A stretch of 64,000 nt of DNA from Lobosporangium transversale (GCF_002105155.1 NW_019029035.1:186001-250000); one strand, 5' to 3'; shown: positions 25,873 to 39,000, counted from the first letter of the stretch. Translations and numbers: made by a program. Notes: a model not told the origin generated them from the letters alone.

Positions 25873-26267
25873 TACCAATGAGAAAGAATTAAAATCAGAA
25901 AAGAATGTACAATACAAATGGTGACACCAGTAACCTAGGAGTATGTCAATATGACCATTTCATTTGGGTTAGTACATTGACGATAAATACTGACCACAGC
26001 TTGTCATCTTCGATTGGATCGATCGAAATTCAAGGCCACAGCCAATAAAACGGCAAACGAGATCCAACAAAGCGGTTTTGGTGCGAGACTAATTGGGTGG
26101 CGCATTTTCTGTGGCGCCCATCTTGGGTTTGATTTGGTTTGTCATCCAATTTGCCCTGTGTGGTGAAGGGAGAAACTATAAAAAGGTCTCGTCTGCGTAA
26201 AACCAAAATAGAAAAAAAAGTCCTTGCTTGCAGATACACAACACTCCGTTTGAATTCATAATTTATC
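25873..26267. other. Intergenic region and hemerythrin promoter
   Basis: The 395 bp gap shows no ORF of interest. Its last 100 bases contain the TATA-like box at 26176. The rest is presumed 3' flank of the esterase gene. Confidence 0.55.
26176..26187 (+). promoter_or_regulatory. TATA box candidate for the hemerythrin gene
   Basis: CTATAAAAAGGTC lies about 90 bases before the ATG at 26268, a spacing normal for a fungal TATA promoter with a short leader. It closely resembles the box at 12685. Confidence 0.5.
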
Positions 26268-26747
26268 ATGTCGCGCATCCATCAAGCTTACTTTGACCAT
26301 CTAGTTGCTATCCACAACCACCTGCGCCATGAGCTCAAGAGTTGTTTGCGTACATTGCCCACAGTGAGCCAACCGGCCTCAGTTAGAAATTCTCTCCGAA
26401 ACGTCCTTCAGTTCTGTCGTCATCTCCAGGGCCATCATGACTTGGAAGAACAGATCATTTTTCCAGTCTTTGCTGCTGTAACTGACATATCTCATTGGAG
26501 TCATTCACATGAGGAGCTTGAACATACATTAGGGAAGATCCGGGAGATGGCACAGAAGGGTTTAGATCAAGATGGCAAGGGCTTTTCTACAGATCAGAGA
26601 GAGAATATTGTGGACGAGATGCAAAAGCTGTCAGATATTGTCCTCCCACATCTCTCGGATGAAGAGCACTTGAGTCATCCGGATGAGACCATTAAGCTTT
26701 GGCCTACTGAGCGAGAACTCCAGCGAGCGTTTCCTTGGATGAACTAG
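26268..26747 (+). CDS. Hemerythrin/HHE-domain protein, 159 aa
   Basis: One uninterrupted exon begins MSRIHQAYFDHLVAIHNHLRH. The spacing of His and Glu fits the HHE cation-binding fold, a four-helix bundle that holds a di-iron centre: the H in HNHLRHEL, the HxxxE of GHHDLEEQIIFP, the HSHEELEH helix, and H plus E in LPHLSDEEHL. All four helices are present and the length is normal for a single-domain member. Fungal HHE proteins are cytosolic and have been linked to oxygen, iron or nitrosative stress, but the role here is unknown. A TATA-like box lies upstream. The 3' end is convergent with the F-box/WD40 gene 164 bp away. Confidence 0.9.
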   Translation: MSRIHQAYFDHLVAIHNHLRHELKSCLRTLPTVSQPASVRNSLRNVLQFCRHLQGHHDLEEQIIFPVFAAVTDISHWSHSHEELEHTLGKIREMAQKGLDQDGKGFSTDQRENIVDEMQKLSDIVLPHLSDEEHLSHPDETIKLWPTERELQRAFPWMN

Positions 26748-26911
26748 AATATAAGATGATTTCAATAGGCCTATTCGCTTGATTATATCTCACCTTGGTG
26801 TAACATATCGCTTATAGCTTTCTACACTTTTAGTTAAAATGACAGTTATATTAAACACATTCTTTATGTATAGAGACAACTAGCTGGCTGGAGCTGAGCC
26901 AACGTTCATGT

Positions 26912-29900
26912 TCATGTTATAACAGCTTGGCTATCTGGAGATATGGCTGGGGTCAGGATGGGTGCCTCTGAATCGAAACACATCACCTCCATCGCTGTCC
27001 GGCCATTCTTCTGCATGCACATTACGACACGTTCCTCACATATCGATACCCTCCAAATCGCTGCATCTGTTTTGGTCAGCAAACGAATGAACTTGCCAGT
27101 CTGGCGGTCCCAGAGCTTGACGGCGCCATCATTCCCTCCAGTCACAATTCGTTTAGAATCAAAACATAAACTTGTCACAGACTGGTCATGCGCTTGGACC
27201 CTGTACTGACAAACCATAGAGCGCAGATTCCAGAGATACATGAATCCATCTCCTCCACCAGTCATTAGGCTGTCCCCTGATAACTGAAGCTGCCCAACTA
27301 ATTGTGTATGCCCCTGCAACGTTGCTAAACATTGTCCCGTAATAGGGCTCCATAGCCGACAGGTTGAATCTAATGATCCAGTAATAATGTACTCACCATT
27401 GAACGCAATGGAGTAAATCTGTTGGAAGTGGCCTTGCAGATGCAAGAGGCATTCACCAGTCTTTAAACTCCAAACTCGAGCAGTGCAGTCATAGGATCCT
27501 GAGACCAGGATGTCCCCGTGGACCTCAATGCATCTGACTGAATCAGTGTGTCCTTGGAGTAAAAATAGATTCTGGCCTGTTTGAATATCCCAGACACGTA
27601 GTGTTGAGTCTCTAGATCCCGTGATTGCAATGTGTCGATACAAATGTTTTGAGTCTATCCTATTTGTGTCATTTGTATCGCTCTGCTGGTCAGTGCTCTG
27701 GGATATGGAGAGTTGGTGCAATTTAAGACAGCGAATTGTGCCGTTGTGTCCCGACATGACAAAGCGGCACTTCCCTGTGTCCATGTCCCACACACGAACC
27801 TCACTGAAAATAAAAAATCGAAATCAGAAAAATGAAAGAATACATCAGTCATCACAAAATTTCCTTGGACAAGTCGCATAAATGCATGCATGCATTTATG
27901 CATGTATGACGTAGAAGAACACAGCAGCAATCATAATAAAATTTGGAAACCCTTACCGATCACATCCTCCAGATACCAGGATCTTTTCATCCGAGGCACC
28001 AACACCCTTAACAAACTCTAAAGCCCATACTCCACCCATGTGTCCTTGGAGTGTTCGCAACAATCGACCAGTGGTTGTCTCAAATATTTGAATTCGTCTG
28101 TTATCACATCCAACAACGATATGGTGATGATCGAATTGCAACGATGTCACTACTCCAGTCTCTGGTGTAGTGTTAGAAATTAAGCTGTGGCGACCTGTGA
28201 TCCAATTACGATCAATCATATAACGACGCTTGAAATAAGCTTTATAGGATGTCGTCTGTTGAGGTTGTTGTTTTACTAAATCTGGATTTAGAGATGATGT
28301 ATCCGCTATCTTTCGGTTTCCATTGGCTAAAGGTGCCCCTGCTGTTGTTGCAGTGATTGCCCCTTTTTTGCCTTCCAGTGACGAAAGAGCTGATAATACA
28401 CCAAGTCCTTGCGATGAAGAGGAGAAAGAAAGCGATGTGGACGAAGGTAATGCGGACTCTACCATTGACGGAGCTACTTCCTGTGACGTCGAGGCAATGG
28501 CTGAGGCAGCAGCCAGTCGTGATGACATGCTGGATCGTAATACAGTTGAGGGAGGGAGCGTTGAAAAAAGCGGGGCCGCTGCGCTTGGGCCGTTTCCAGC
28601 TGAAGACGAGAGTGAGCCTTGATTGGCGAGGGAGGCGGCTATATTGTTGTGATTGGTGTTGATATTAGTGGGTATTGTCGGATAAGTCGAGGAAGAAGAA
28701 GAAGAAGAAAGGAATGACGATGAAGATGGAGTGGCAGCTACCTCATTCCCCAAGACATCCGTTACTGTCGGCTCAGAAGTATTGGACCAAGCTGAGGATG
28801 TGTGAGTAAAGGGATTCAATGATGACTGCCGAGAACCTGGACAAGATTTCAAAGATGATCGATTAGACTGAGAAGTTGGGGTATTTGAGCTTGAATCACT
28901 GCAACTACTGCTATTGGATAAAGCCTTCAGGGTGCTCGAGACAGCATCCAATGATGTCGGACTTGTTGTGTAAAAGAAGGAAGTGGGTGGGGCAATATAA
29001 GATTTAGGACTTGGTAAGGAGGAGCAGGAAGTTGGACCAAACATTTTGATGCACTGTGCTCTCCAAACCCAGTCTTCGGTCTCGATGAGCTGATGCCAGA
29101 AGCGTGACACTTGACTCACTCGTGCGAGCGACTGAGGATCATCAATGAAGGAGAGGATATGGTGGGCCAGTTCCAGGGGTAAGTCGCGTAGGAAATCACG
29201 CTTAAGTTTTGGTGCAATGATTGAGTTTAGGAACGTTAGCTGCGGGGTACTACAGACCTCAACTAGACTGGCGAGCAAGGAGTGCTGTAGCGTCAGATCC
29301 ATTGTTTGAAAAGCACGAATGATGGTGGCAGCGCTCAAATTTGTAAGCTGATACTGCTGGCTTTCTCCTGAAAGAGTGCTCATGGGCATTGTGTCTTTAT
29401 ATGTCCCCGCAGTGTTACTGCTAGTGTTGGTAGAATTAGTTGATATAGGCATTGATGATGAACAGGAGGAGAGGTAGTTGGAGGATGAACAAGAGTCAGC
29501 TGGCGTACTACAGGACGAAGAAGACGACGATGGAGAGGAAAATGTCAAGGATGAATTGGAGGATGAGGTTGGAGGAGTTGACAAAGGTCGCTGCTTCTGG
29601 AGCAAGGTAGGAAACGGTGTGGAGCAATGATCACACACCTGGATAGAGTTGGTGTTAGACTCGGTGTTGTTATTGAATGTGGATGATATCCTGGCTAAGG
29701 ATGACATAGACAGAGGTCTCTTGCCAATAAGGTGATTAGGGCCACGACTGTTGCCAGTGCTACTGTTGTTGTGACAATTGCTCGTGCGGCTATTGTTGCT
29801 GGAATTCTGTACGACCACGCTTCCAGAAGAGTCTACGTCGCTAAAATATGACGAAGATGACGATGAAATTGAGATTGATCCAGAGAGTCGTGGATGTGTC

Positions 29901-30256
29901 AGTGTTGGAGACGAAGGCGTGGAGGAGTGTTTGGAAAAAGGAGCAAGTGAGGGAGATGATTTAGAAGATAAGGTTGGAGAAATGGCCGTGAAAGAAGAGT
30001 GCCGAGGTGTTGTTGAGGTATAGGGATGTTGGTATTGTTGATGCTGTTGGACGATAGAGGCAACCTGAAGCTTGTTACCAGTGCTGCTTTGAGTGAAATG
30101 TAAAGAAAGTCTTAGTCCAGGTCGGGGGGAAGGTGCTGGAGAAAGATAGGAAACATTGGGGTTATTGGGCTGACTTTGGCTGCGTTGATGCCGCTGTTCT
30201 CTGGGCAGGAATTTTTCGTGGAGACTGGCACGGTGGTAGCGTTGCGAAGGATCCAT
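26912..30256 (-). CDS. F-box/WD40-repeat protein (Cdc4/Fbxw7 class), 2 exons, about 1063 aa
   Basis: On the minus strand exons 30256-27957 and 27803-26912 join in frame through a 153-nt intron (GTAAGG to TTTTCAG). Residues 1-350 are a Ser/Thr/Asn/Pro-rich disordered region. An F-box lies at about 353-405 (LRDLPLELAHHILSFI, then SRFWHQLIETEDWVWR), the motif that binds Skp1 in SCF ubiquitin ligases. A second Ser-rich linker runs to about 670. The C-terminal third is a WD40 propeller of seven or eight blades with clear GH and WD pairs (for example GHTDSVRCIEVHGDILVSGS), the substrate-binding part. The blade spacing and GDILVSGSYDCTARVW style match Cdc4, Fbxw7 or Met30 type receptors. Substrate specificity cannot be told from the sequence. 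The linker is longer than in yeast Cdc4. Confidence 0.88.
27876..27901. repeat. Perfect 26-nt palindrome inside an intron
   Basis: Within the intron of the F-box/WD40 gene the sequence from GCATAAATGC to GCATTTATGC reads the same on both strands. The core is ATGCATGCATGCAT. The symmetry is exact over 26 bases and stops at the flanking C and A. It could form a hairpin or bind a dimeric factor, or be a chance extension of an ATGC microrepeat. Confidence 0.85.
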
Positions 30257-31019
30257 TAGGATGGATTAAATGACTGCCTTGACAAACAGACAGAAAGGAA
30301 TGCAATTGAAAGATGGGATGCAACAGACAATTTAACACAAAACGAGTGAAAAGGATGAGGAAAAAAGAAGCATTTCACATTCAGACAAAACAGTGCAGAC
30401 GCTAGTCTGGTGATCTAGACTCGCCTCTTAGTGCGAGTAATATTTCATGGCAACTATGTGGTTCTACGGGAAGAAAAGAAAAAATCGAGGGTCCTGTCTT
30501 TGTATTGTCTCGAAACATCCAAACAAACAAAGCAAGGAAGAAAAAAAACAAAGGAATGAACAAGGCCCCACTTGTTAATACTTATTCTTTTCTGTCTCTT
30601 TTGGTTTGAAAGCAATTGAGAGCAGAATAAAATATGAAGCTCATTTAAGCATCCTTCCACAGGTTGTTAAATGAATTGCTTGAAAGGAAAACAAAAACAA
30701 AAGTATTGTTTTGTTAACGTTGTGTTGAGTGCTTCACATATTCATCAATGTCTTGTTTCAAACTTCCCAAGACTGAGTGACACGAGATGAGAATGGAAAG
30801 CCACTCACACTTCTCGCAATAGAAGCAGTTGTGAAACAGCATTACTCGTGTATTTGAACAAAGTAGTGCGTTCATTCATTTCATCCATTGGTCCCTTTCA
30901 CTCCTTTTCTCTCATTCTTTCCTTTGTGTATTTTTTTTTTCTTTAATCATTCTTCTGTACAACTTTGTTCTCCTATCACATTCATTCATTACGAAGCGCG
31001 AATCTCCTTCTTGATACAA
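30257..31019. other. Divergent intergenic region shared by the F-box gene and the 5-phosphatase gene
   Basis: This 763 bp spacer must contain both promoters because the genes point away from each other. I see no ORF worth calling and no obvious TATA box; a T9 tract lies near 30931. A short frame with an ATG on the minus strand at 30454-30660 is not conserved-looking. Confidence 0.55.
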
Positions 31020-34000
31020 ATGGATACGCCCAACGGAAATACCCCTGGCTCCGCACGGGCACCACCTCCATTGCCGCCATCTCGTCGTCCAATTGCGAAT
31101 CAAAATAATGTTGCTACTCATCCTTCTGCCAAGGCGCCTGCTCCATCTCCACCGCCAAAACCGAGCTCACTTTCCTCACCCATCCCTCCACGTAAACCCA
31201 TAGCCCTTTCAACTGCTACAACTCACGTCAACTCATCAACCCCATCAGCCCCAATCCCTGCACCACGTCCAGTCACTCATCACCATACTGGCAATAATAA
31301 TCTCAATCTAAATAATGCAAGCAATCATCGTCATGCTCCGTTATCATCTTCTCTCTCCTCTACATCGCCTTCTTCCATTGCAGCAGCACATGCTACATCC
31401 TACAACTACCTTACTCATAACTCTACCAACGGAACTCTTTCTGCCCCAGCATCCTCTAATAATTCACCTGCCACAGCCCATGTCGCGTCCTTCAACGCAG
31501 TCCCAACAGCCACCGTTACTTTAGCTTCAGGTGCTGGTACTAATACTGGTGCCGGTGCTAATGCAAGTTCGTCTACGCCTGCGCATATGCACCCACACCT
31601 TCGGAGTCAGACCATTCCAGTCTCACCTTCCTATCTACGTTCGTCCGGCTCGACCTCGTTTGTACCTGCAGTAGCATCTTCTATTGCTGCCAAACAGCAG
31701 CTTCTGTTTCAGCAGCAGCAGCACCACCATGGTCACGAAGAAACATCTATTGAACATAGAGATGTCGATGATCATAATCATGATGATGACCTAGAGGCTG
31801 ACCCGTTCAGTGATAGCAACAATATTGCGACGATTACTCCATCACCCCCTGCAGCTATACTTGACGCTGCACTACCATCTTCCTTTACACCGAGGCCACA
31901 GAATCAGCCTTCGCTATTGACTGCCAGACTTCAAAACATATCCACCTCACCGTCGTCATGCCACTCTCCTGTCGCTCAATACAGTTCACATCCATCTACC
32001 GCCTCAAGGACTATGAGCTCTCCCCCACCTCCACCTCCACCCAATTCGGTTCCCCCACTACCACAAAGAACACGCTCTCCTCTTGGGGCACATGCATCCT
32101 CGGCTCAGCAAACTCTCAGCAATAGCACACCCACAGCTACGCGACAGAATCCAGCTCAAAGACACTCAAGCGTCCAACCTTTACAACCTTCGTTCCATGG
32201 GCAGAGTCTTGCCACATCCACACCTACACAGCCTGTACCTCCGCCACCAAGGCGTGCAAGCGTTCAATTAGGAGCGCATTCAACAGCCAACCCACAGCCT
32301 AGAGGACTTTTGCAACATTCTACTACCTCAGGGGAATCGATCACGGTTGCCAATGCTACACGCCGTAATTTGACTGCACCTCAGCAAACTTATGACCACA
32401 TCTCACCTCAACCAAAGCGCGTACTTTCATCTTCATCAACTTCTCCTTCCTATGTCAATACGAGTCTCATTTCCGAACGTGGATTCGCTAACATGGACCT
32501 TAGCGACTCTCAATCAGATTCTGATGAGACTAGCGACGATTCTGATAGGGACTATGATGATATTGAAGAATACAACCCATCTGCTAATCCATTTACGAAC
32601 CTTGCTGATGCATCGCCACAACCAGTGCGGACAAAGTCAGCTTTTGAGCCGCCTATACCACCCACACTGCCCACTCGGCCACTTGCCAAAGTATCAGCGC
32701 CTCAAAGACAGGCTAGTTTTATGTCGGATCAAGATGTTGCTCCTGCACTACCTCCAAAGCCTTCGATCCGTAGACGTCCTCAGCCACTCCAGGATTTAGG
32801 ATCGTCTATGACGTTAGCGCAAACGGTGGACTCTGAGTCAGATGCAGGACGAGTATTTCAACCATCATCACTAGTAACAGCAGGAATCGGGCCATCTGCG
32901 ACAGATGGCGTCTTTCCAGACTATTCACGATCTAACCGTCGCTTGCCATTGTTCTCGGATGTGACAGGCATTCACGATATTCAGCAAAAGTCACATGGAG
33001 TCAGAACTTTTACGATCTCAAACGAACAAGTAGCCACCGCGACTTCCAACATCCGCATCTACTCTGTTTTCACAGGTGAAAATGTATCTTCTTATGGGCA
33101 TGAAAAGGACACCAAACCAACTGCACTCATGTTTACTCAAAGCCGGCGTCCCGATAATTTGGGACAATATCTCTGGGCAGGTTGGAGTGAAGGGTCGCTT
33201 CAGGTGATAGACACAAAGACAAGAGAGGTCGTAGAGAAGAAGAGGGCAGCCCATAAGGGAGGATGCATTATACAGATCATTCGATGCAAGAGTAATGTCT
33301 GGACAGTGGACGATACAGGATCTGTCTTTGTTTGGCAGGAAGATACCATGCTAGGTCGTCCCACCATCCAAAATCCGCTTCAGTCTATGACCATTCCACC
33401 AAAACAGATTTGCGCTATTGCTGTCCAGGATATGCTTTGGTCTTCAGATGGTATTAAAATACATGTCGCTCGCGTGGGATCGGATGCGGGACGGCCTAAA
33501 ATGGCGCCCACCACAATGGATATACCCTATGGCATTGGACCACTCACGTGCATGGCAACAATTGCAGGAAGTGGGCAGGTCTTTTCGGGACATGAGGATG
33601 GCAAGGTCATCATTTGGTCAATTGAATCTCGTGAAAAGGTGCGGGTCATCAACGTGCATGCCTATAGAATCATGTCGTTATTAGGCGTTGGATCATATCT
33701 GTGGGCAGGATTTGCCACAGGAAAGATCTATGTCCTAGACCTACGGCCGGAAGTCCCGGTAGTGATGAAAGATTGGCAGGCACATAAGGACTCGGGTGTT
33801 GCCATACTACAGCTAGACGAGGAAGGATTGATTTTAGGATCTCGGCATCAGGTCGGAAGCTGTGCAGAAAACGGTGAGATCAAGATTTGGGATGGACTAA
33901 TGGCCAAGGATCGCCTGAGTAAGTTGGCTTTTTTTTTTTCTTTTCATTCTATGTACACTATTTAATGGGCGAAAGCTAGTCATCATATATTGATCGAATG

Positions 34001-34397
34001 GCGCGATTTAATATAACTATTTCTTTCTGCTCTATATCGATTTCGATTTCTAAAAAAAAAAAAAAAAAAAAAAAAAAGCCAAAGGAATGGTAGACCGAAG
34101 CAAAGAGTATTGTCAATGGCGTGATCTCAAGGTCTTGATTTGCTCATGGAATATTGATGCTTCTAAGCCTGCAGCACAAGACGTTAACGGTGGAGCAGAC
34201 AGAAGGCTGTTCGAATCATGGCTTACCAGTATGGATCAAGAAGGGCCGCCAGATATCATCAGCGTTGGATTTCAGGAAATTGTTGACCTTGAAAGCAAAA
34301 AGATGACAGCAAGTAAGTAACAGCAAAAAAAATAAAAATAAAAATGAAAGAGGCTAAGGCATGGTACTATTTATTTCTGACACGGATGCACTACATT

Positions 34398-34436
<39 letters not shown>

Positions 34437-35580
34437 TCCCTACTGAAGGGATCAAAACGTGTAGAGACGGAAACCATTTCAAAACAGTACAAACGATGGC
34501 AAATCTATCTTACCAACAAGATTCGGGAGCTTTATGCACCTATGGGTATTAATTTCAAGCTACTTGAGTGCTCTAATCTGGTTGGCCTATTCAGCTGCGT
34601 CTTTATTCGGGATCAAGAATGGGATAACATTCGGTCTGAATGGACACATGTGGACATGGTTAAAACAGGCCTGAAAGGATACCATGGTAACAAGGTAAAA
34701 AAAAAGCCACATCAGCACAGCTCATGATACTGCTTAATATGTTGACCTAAACAGAACATGGATAAAGATTCATATCGCGTTAACTTTTATTATTATTTTA
34801 TTATAGGGTGGAATTGCAACACGGTTGATCATTGATGATACCTCGATCTCGTTTGTCAATTGTCATTTGGCAGCAGGCCAATCTCACACGAGACAACGCA
34901 ACACCGATGCAGCCAACGTACTCAAGAAGCTGTGTCACCCTAATCCAGCGATCTCCTCATCAACAGTCCATCCAGAAGTGTTTTGGTTCGGAGATGGTAC
35001 TATGGCGATGGACCATGAAATTTGTTTCTTGTCAGGGGATCTTAATTATCGTATTGATGTCAAGTTTAGCGATGCAGTCGCTCGAGTTCAAGCGCAGGAT
35101 TGGCCTTATTTGCATATGTACGACCAGCTTCTGATCCAAAAGCTCAAGAATCCCCAATTTGTTTTGCGAGCGTTCAATGAGAGTGAGTTGAGGTTTGCGC
35201 CGACATACAAATATGATCCAGGCACGGACACATACGACACGTCATCGAAGCATCGAACACCCGCTTGGTGTGATCGTATTTTATGGAGAGGACGACATGT
35301 GCGACAATTGTTTTATAAGCGATCTGAGTGTCGTGTATCAGATCACAGACCGATCAGTGGAGGATTTATTGTGGGAGTTAAAAAGATTGATGAGGCTCAG
35401 AGACGTGTTGTGGAGCAGCAAGTGAAGGAGGGATGGCTTAAAGTGCAAGAAAAAGAGATCCGAATCAAGAAGTTAGCCTGGTTGAGATCCTGGGGTTGGA
35501 CTGATACACGGGTGGAAGGTATTTTAGACCGAGAAGGAGGCGATCTTGCACAAGTGGTAAGGATCCTGTCTTCGGAGTGA
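31020..35580 (+). CDS. WD40 plus inositol polyphosphate 5-phosphatase (FRA3-like), 4 exons, about 1388 aa
   Basis: Exons 31020-33918, 34079-34312, 34435-34694 and 34807-35580 join in frame. The ATG at 31020 is the first in the frame. Residues 1-640 are Pro/Ser/Thr-rich with many PPPPLP-type SH3-binding runs and a Gln/His block. A WD40-like propeller follows at about 647-965 (YLWAGWSEGSLQVIDT, VFSGHEDGKVIIW). The phosphatase domain spans about 980-1322 with SWNID, QEIVDLE, GNKGGIATR, NCHLAAG, GDLNYRI, HRTPAWCDRI and SDHRPISG, that is, all the Mg-dependent catalytic motifs. The last 45 residues (LAWLRSWGWTDTRVEGIL) look like a UBA-type three-helix domain. The WD40-5-phosphatase order is that of plant FRA3-type enzymes. 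It should remove the 5-phosphate from inositol phosphates or phosphoinositides; the preferred substrate is unknown. Confidence 0.88.
34053..34078 (+). repeat. A-tract directly before a splice acceptor
   Basis: About 25 A residues end in the AG acceptor that opens exon 2 of the 5-phosphatase gene. The next intron ends the same way at about 34403-34434. Normal acceptors are preceded by pyrimidines. Confidence 0.8.
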
Positions 35581-36081
35581 GGGTGCAAAAATGCCCTACT
35601 GCATGTAAAATACCATAGAGAAAATAAATAAAAAAATAAAAAAAAAAAAAAATTGCTCGTGGACATTCTGTAGGACAACATATTTTAAATTCAAGACAAA
35701 AATAATGGTTGGATTGATTGGCAGCTGATTTTATAATTCATCATCAGATGATGAGCTCGAACTTGTAGCAAACTAACTGACCACTAACATATTCGAGATT
35801 ATAGCTTTCCTACTCTCCCACGCCCAGGTGCTGTTGCCCTTAACGGACAACCATGCTCAACGGAGAGATCACAAACAATCTTCTCTCTTATTTTTTTTGC
35901 TCCCAACATCCCAACAATATATTCATTCTCTCTTTCCCATATTCACCCTCTGTGAAGTGAAAAGATAAAAAAAAAAGGTCCATTCAACTGGATCTCGCTT
36001 TATCCATTCCGCTACACCAATAATACAGGAATTCAACATCTCTGTTTCAGCGAAGCACCTATTGATATTTCCACTAACTAA
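35581..36081. other. Intergenic region with CT-rich CHO2 leader
   Basis: The 501 bp gap has A-rich 3' flank at 35625-35652 (AAATAAAAAAATAAAA) and a CT-rich stretch at 35880-35950 that probably belongs to the CHO2 promoter. No gene is seen. Confidence 0.55.
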
Positions 36082-39000
36082 ATGGATTCAGAACTTCGTA
36101 TTCGTAAACCAGCAATACCCAAGGAAGATGAAGAACTAACTTCTAGTGAAGACCAAAATCAAGAGTCAACGCCTCGTCCTGCGAATGGAACTCGTACTCA
36201 AGTCCTGAGCGATGAATTGACTGAGTTCCCAAAAGGTCATAAACTGACAGCAACACAGAAGGAGAACCTAGTCAAAGAATCTGCGGAGACTGCGTATGGG
36301 AAGACACCCAACGGCACCAGTACGTACTGCTTTCTCTCCTTTCTTTGTCTTTCTCTCCCCCTTTTTCCTTCGATTTTTTTTTTTTTTTTTTTTTTTTTAC
36401 CGATAACCAACTTTATCATTGCTATAATACTTCTGAGATCGGTAAAAGGGTTATGGATGAATGATAAATAACTAAAACAAGAGAGAAGTAGATGTAATGG
36501 GATTGTGGAAGTTTAGATACTGCATATCTGTAACACCTACATGAATGCTTATATATATGAGTGTGGTATAATGTCATCACAGGAGCTCATAGACAGTGCG
36601 TTGACAAGCCTATTAACTTTTTTTTTTTTTTTTGCCCTTTGTTCTGATGCCATGATCAAGTTTTTCGCGTACCCGTGACTAGAGACATGGTCTCGGAGCT
36701 ATTCGACATTTCGAAGCGTAAATCACTGTTCGATGTACTCACCCTAACAGTTATGGGGATCCAGGTTTTACTGTTTATAACCTTACCCTCAGCTATCAGG
36801 CGATGGTTTTTCTTACTCCTGTTTGTCATTTTCAGATCAGGCTATAATGCTGGGTTGGGTTATTTGCTCAAACTTCAGAGTGATCATCGAGGTTTAGTCG
36901 TTTGGGCAAGAGAAAAGGGTATCTTTGACAAACGACGCGACAACCCATGGTACAGCTGGCTCAAACAAGAGTTGAGTTGCAAGATGGGCCCTGATTATCG
37001 TTTCGATGTAAGTTCACCTAAAATAATAAAGCAATGATACAATGATAATGGTTATAATAAATTGAACATGATGATCACTCACACTCATTTTGTGCATAGT
37101 CCGTACCTATCGAATATAACACATGGCTTCTATTTCGTCAACTGGTCGACCTGATTTTGATGAACGACTTTACATCGTATGTCTGCTTTGGATTGTCCTG
37201 GCTGACATTCCCTGTCGGGTCAGGATTTATTAGCCATCTACTACGCTGGGTTGGAGGATTGGTCTTATTGTTGTTTAATATCTGGGTCAAGCTGGATGCC
37301 CATCGAGTCGTGAAGGACTTTGCATGGTGTATGGCAACATAAGATTGGATTATATTCACAAAAAGATAATGCCATCATTGATTCCAACTAATGAATACTT
37401 TATATATATAGACTGGGGCGACTTTTTCTTCTTGATCGAGCAGTCATTAACATTCGATGGCGTGTTCGAGATGGCCCCTCATCCAATGTATTCAGTTGGC
37501 TATGCAGGATACTATGGTTTGTCACTTATCACTGCATCATACATGGTTCTTTTCGTCTCTCTCTTTGCTCATGCGGCCCAGTTCGTGTTCTTGACTCTGG
37601 TTGAAAATCCCCGTAAGGACCCATTCTTTAAAACATTGTCTTTTGTTGGCAGCTTGTGAGTATTCTAATATTTTTTGAGCATAACCATTAATAATGAGTA
37701 AATCTAATTTTTTTTAAAAAAAAAAAATAGACATCGATAAGACATATAGTCCCCCATTGGTTCATAAAAAGCGTACCGTCGTGTTGAGTGAACAGGCACT
37801 GAACAATCCCTCACCCGACGCTGACGTAGCAGCCGCTAAACCTACCACAGCCATCACTACTTCACCTAATACCTTATTTATTTTAGGCACTAGTCAAGCA
37901 TCGTCATTGGTCCCATGCGGTTCTAAAGACATGTACAGTACTTACTTCCGTCGAGATCTGATCGTATTCAAGAATTTTGACCCTTTCCGGGCGACCGACA
38001 TCTTCGTCTCCTTGATCATCCTCTATGCAACCATTGTTCCGCTATTGTTTTCCAACATGGGACCTGGAGTGATCACATTTTTCATCGTGTTCCAGGCGTT
38101 ACTCTGGCGAATTTTTCATTCTTATGTCCTTGGGTTTGTGCTATATCGTCAAAGCACCGACAAATTTTACACAAAACACTTCATCAAGCATGGAGGTACA
38201 GTTCAGGATGCATTTCAGAGCTGGAAGAGCATTTTCAACCTTTCGAACTCGATGACATATGCTACATTCTTCTTAGCAGCCTTTAAAATGTATTCACTGC
38301 CAGAAGATTGGACATATGGAACTGTGCTGCTGAGACATGTATTGGGCTTGGCACTGATTGCGTTACATATCTGGACATCTGTTTCGGTCTTTGAGGTCCT
38401 AGGTGATTTTGGATGGTTCTATGGAGATTTTTTCTTGGAAGAATCGTCAAACGGCCTTTTTTACACTGGCATCTACCGGTAAAGGGAAAGCTAATTGAGT
38501 TGGACTTCTCCTTGATAATTTAATCTACATTTATTTAATTATTAACACTTCCTTTTTCCTGGCACTACCCATATTGAATGTGTCGTAGGTTCGTCAATAA
38601 CCCAGAAAAAGTGATGGGCCACGCGGCATTCTGGGGGATGACACTGATCTGCAGCTCATGGCCAATCTTTATTTTGGCAATGTTCTCTCAAATCTCCAAT
38701 TTCCTATTCCTACACTTTGTGGAGTCACCACATATGCGTAGGATCTATGGCGACAAAGTCCGCAAAGACGCAGGGGTGGTTAAAACTGTTAAAGCGGCAG
38801 CGGTCCTGTCCAAAAAAGTTAAAGATGATCTGCACAAGATTCGTGAAAAACTAGGCGAGACGCTTGGTGAAGCTGAGGTCCTCCAAAAGACACGCGAGGT
38901 GTCTGAAAAAGCCCATGAGTTCTTTGTGGAAGGGACAATACCCAAAATCCAAGAGATGGTCTCTAATTCGAAGGCAATCCTTGAAAATTCCAGAGAGAAA

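Noticed and set aside
29778-30023. Plus-strand frame opposite the F-box gene
   Set aside because: It is antisense to the Ser-rich coding exon and owes its Glu/Val content to that exon.
36237-36419. Basic minus-strand frame in the first CHO2 intron
   Set aside because: It is a Lys-rich translation of the T tract within the intron.
37656-37749. Earlier acceptor at 37730 for CHO2 exon 5
   Set aside because: It brings in a stop codon three codons later; the AG at 37749 keeps the frame and gives FPPLVHKKR.
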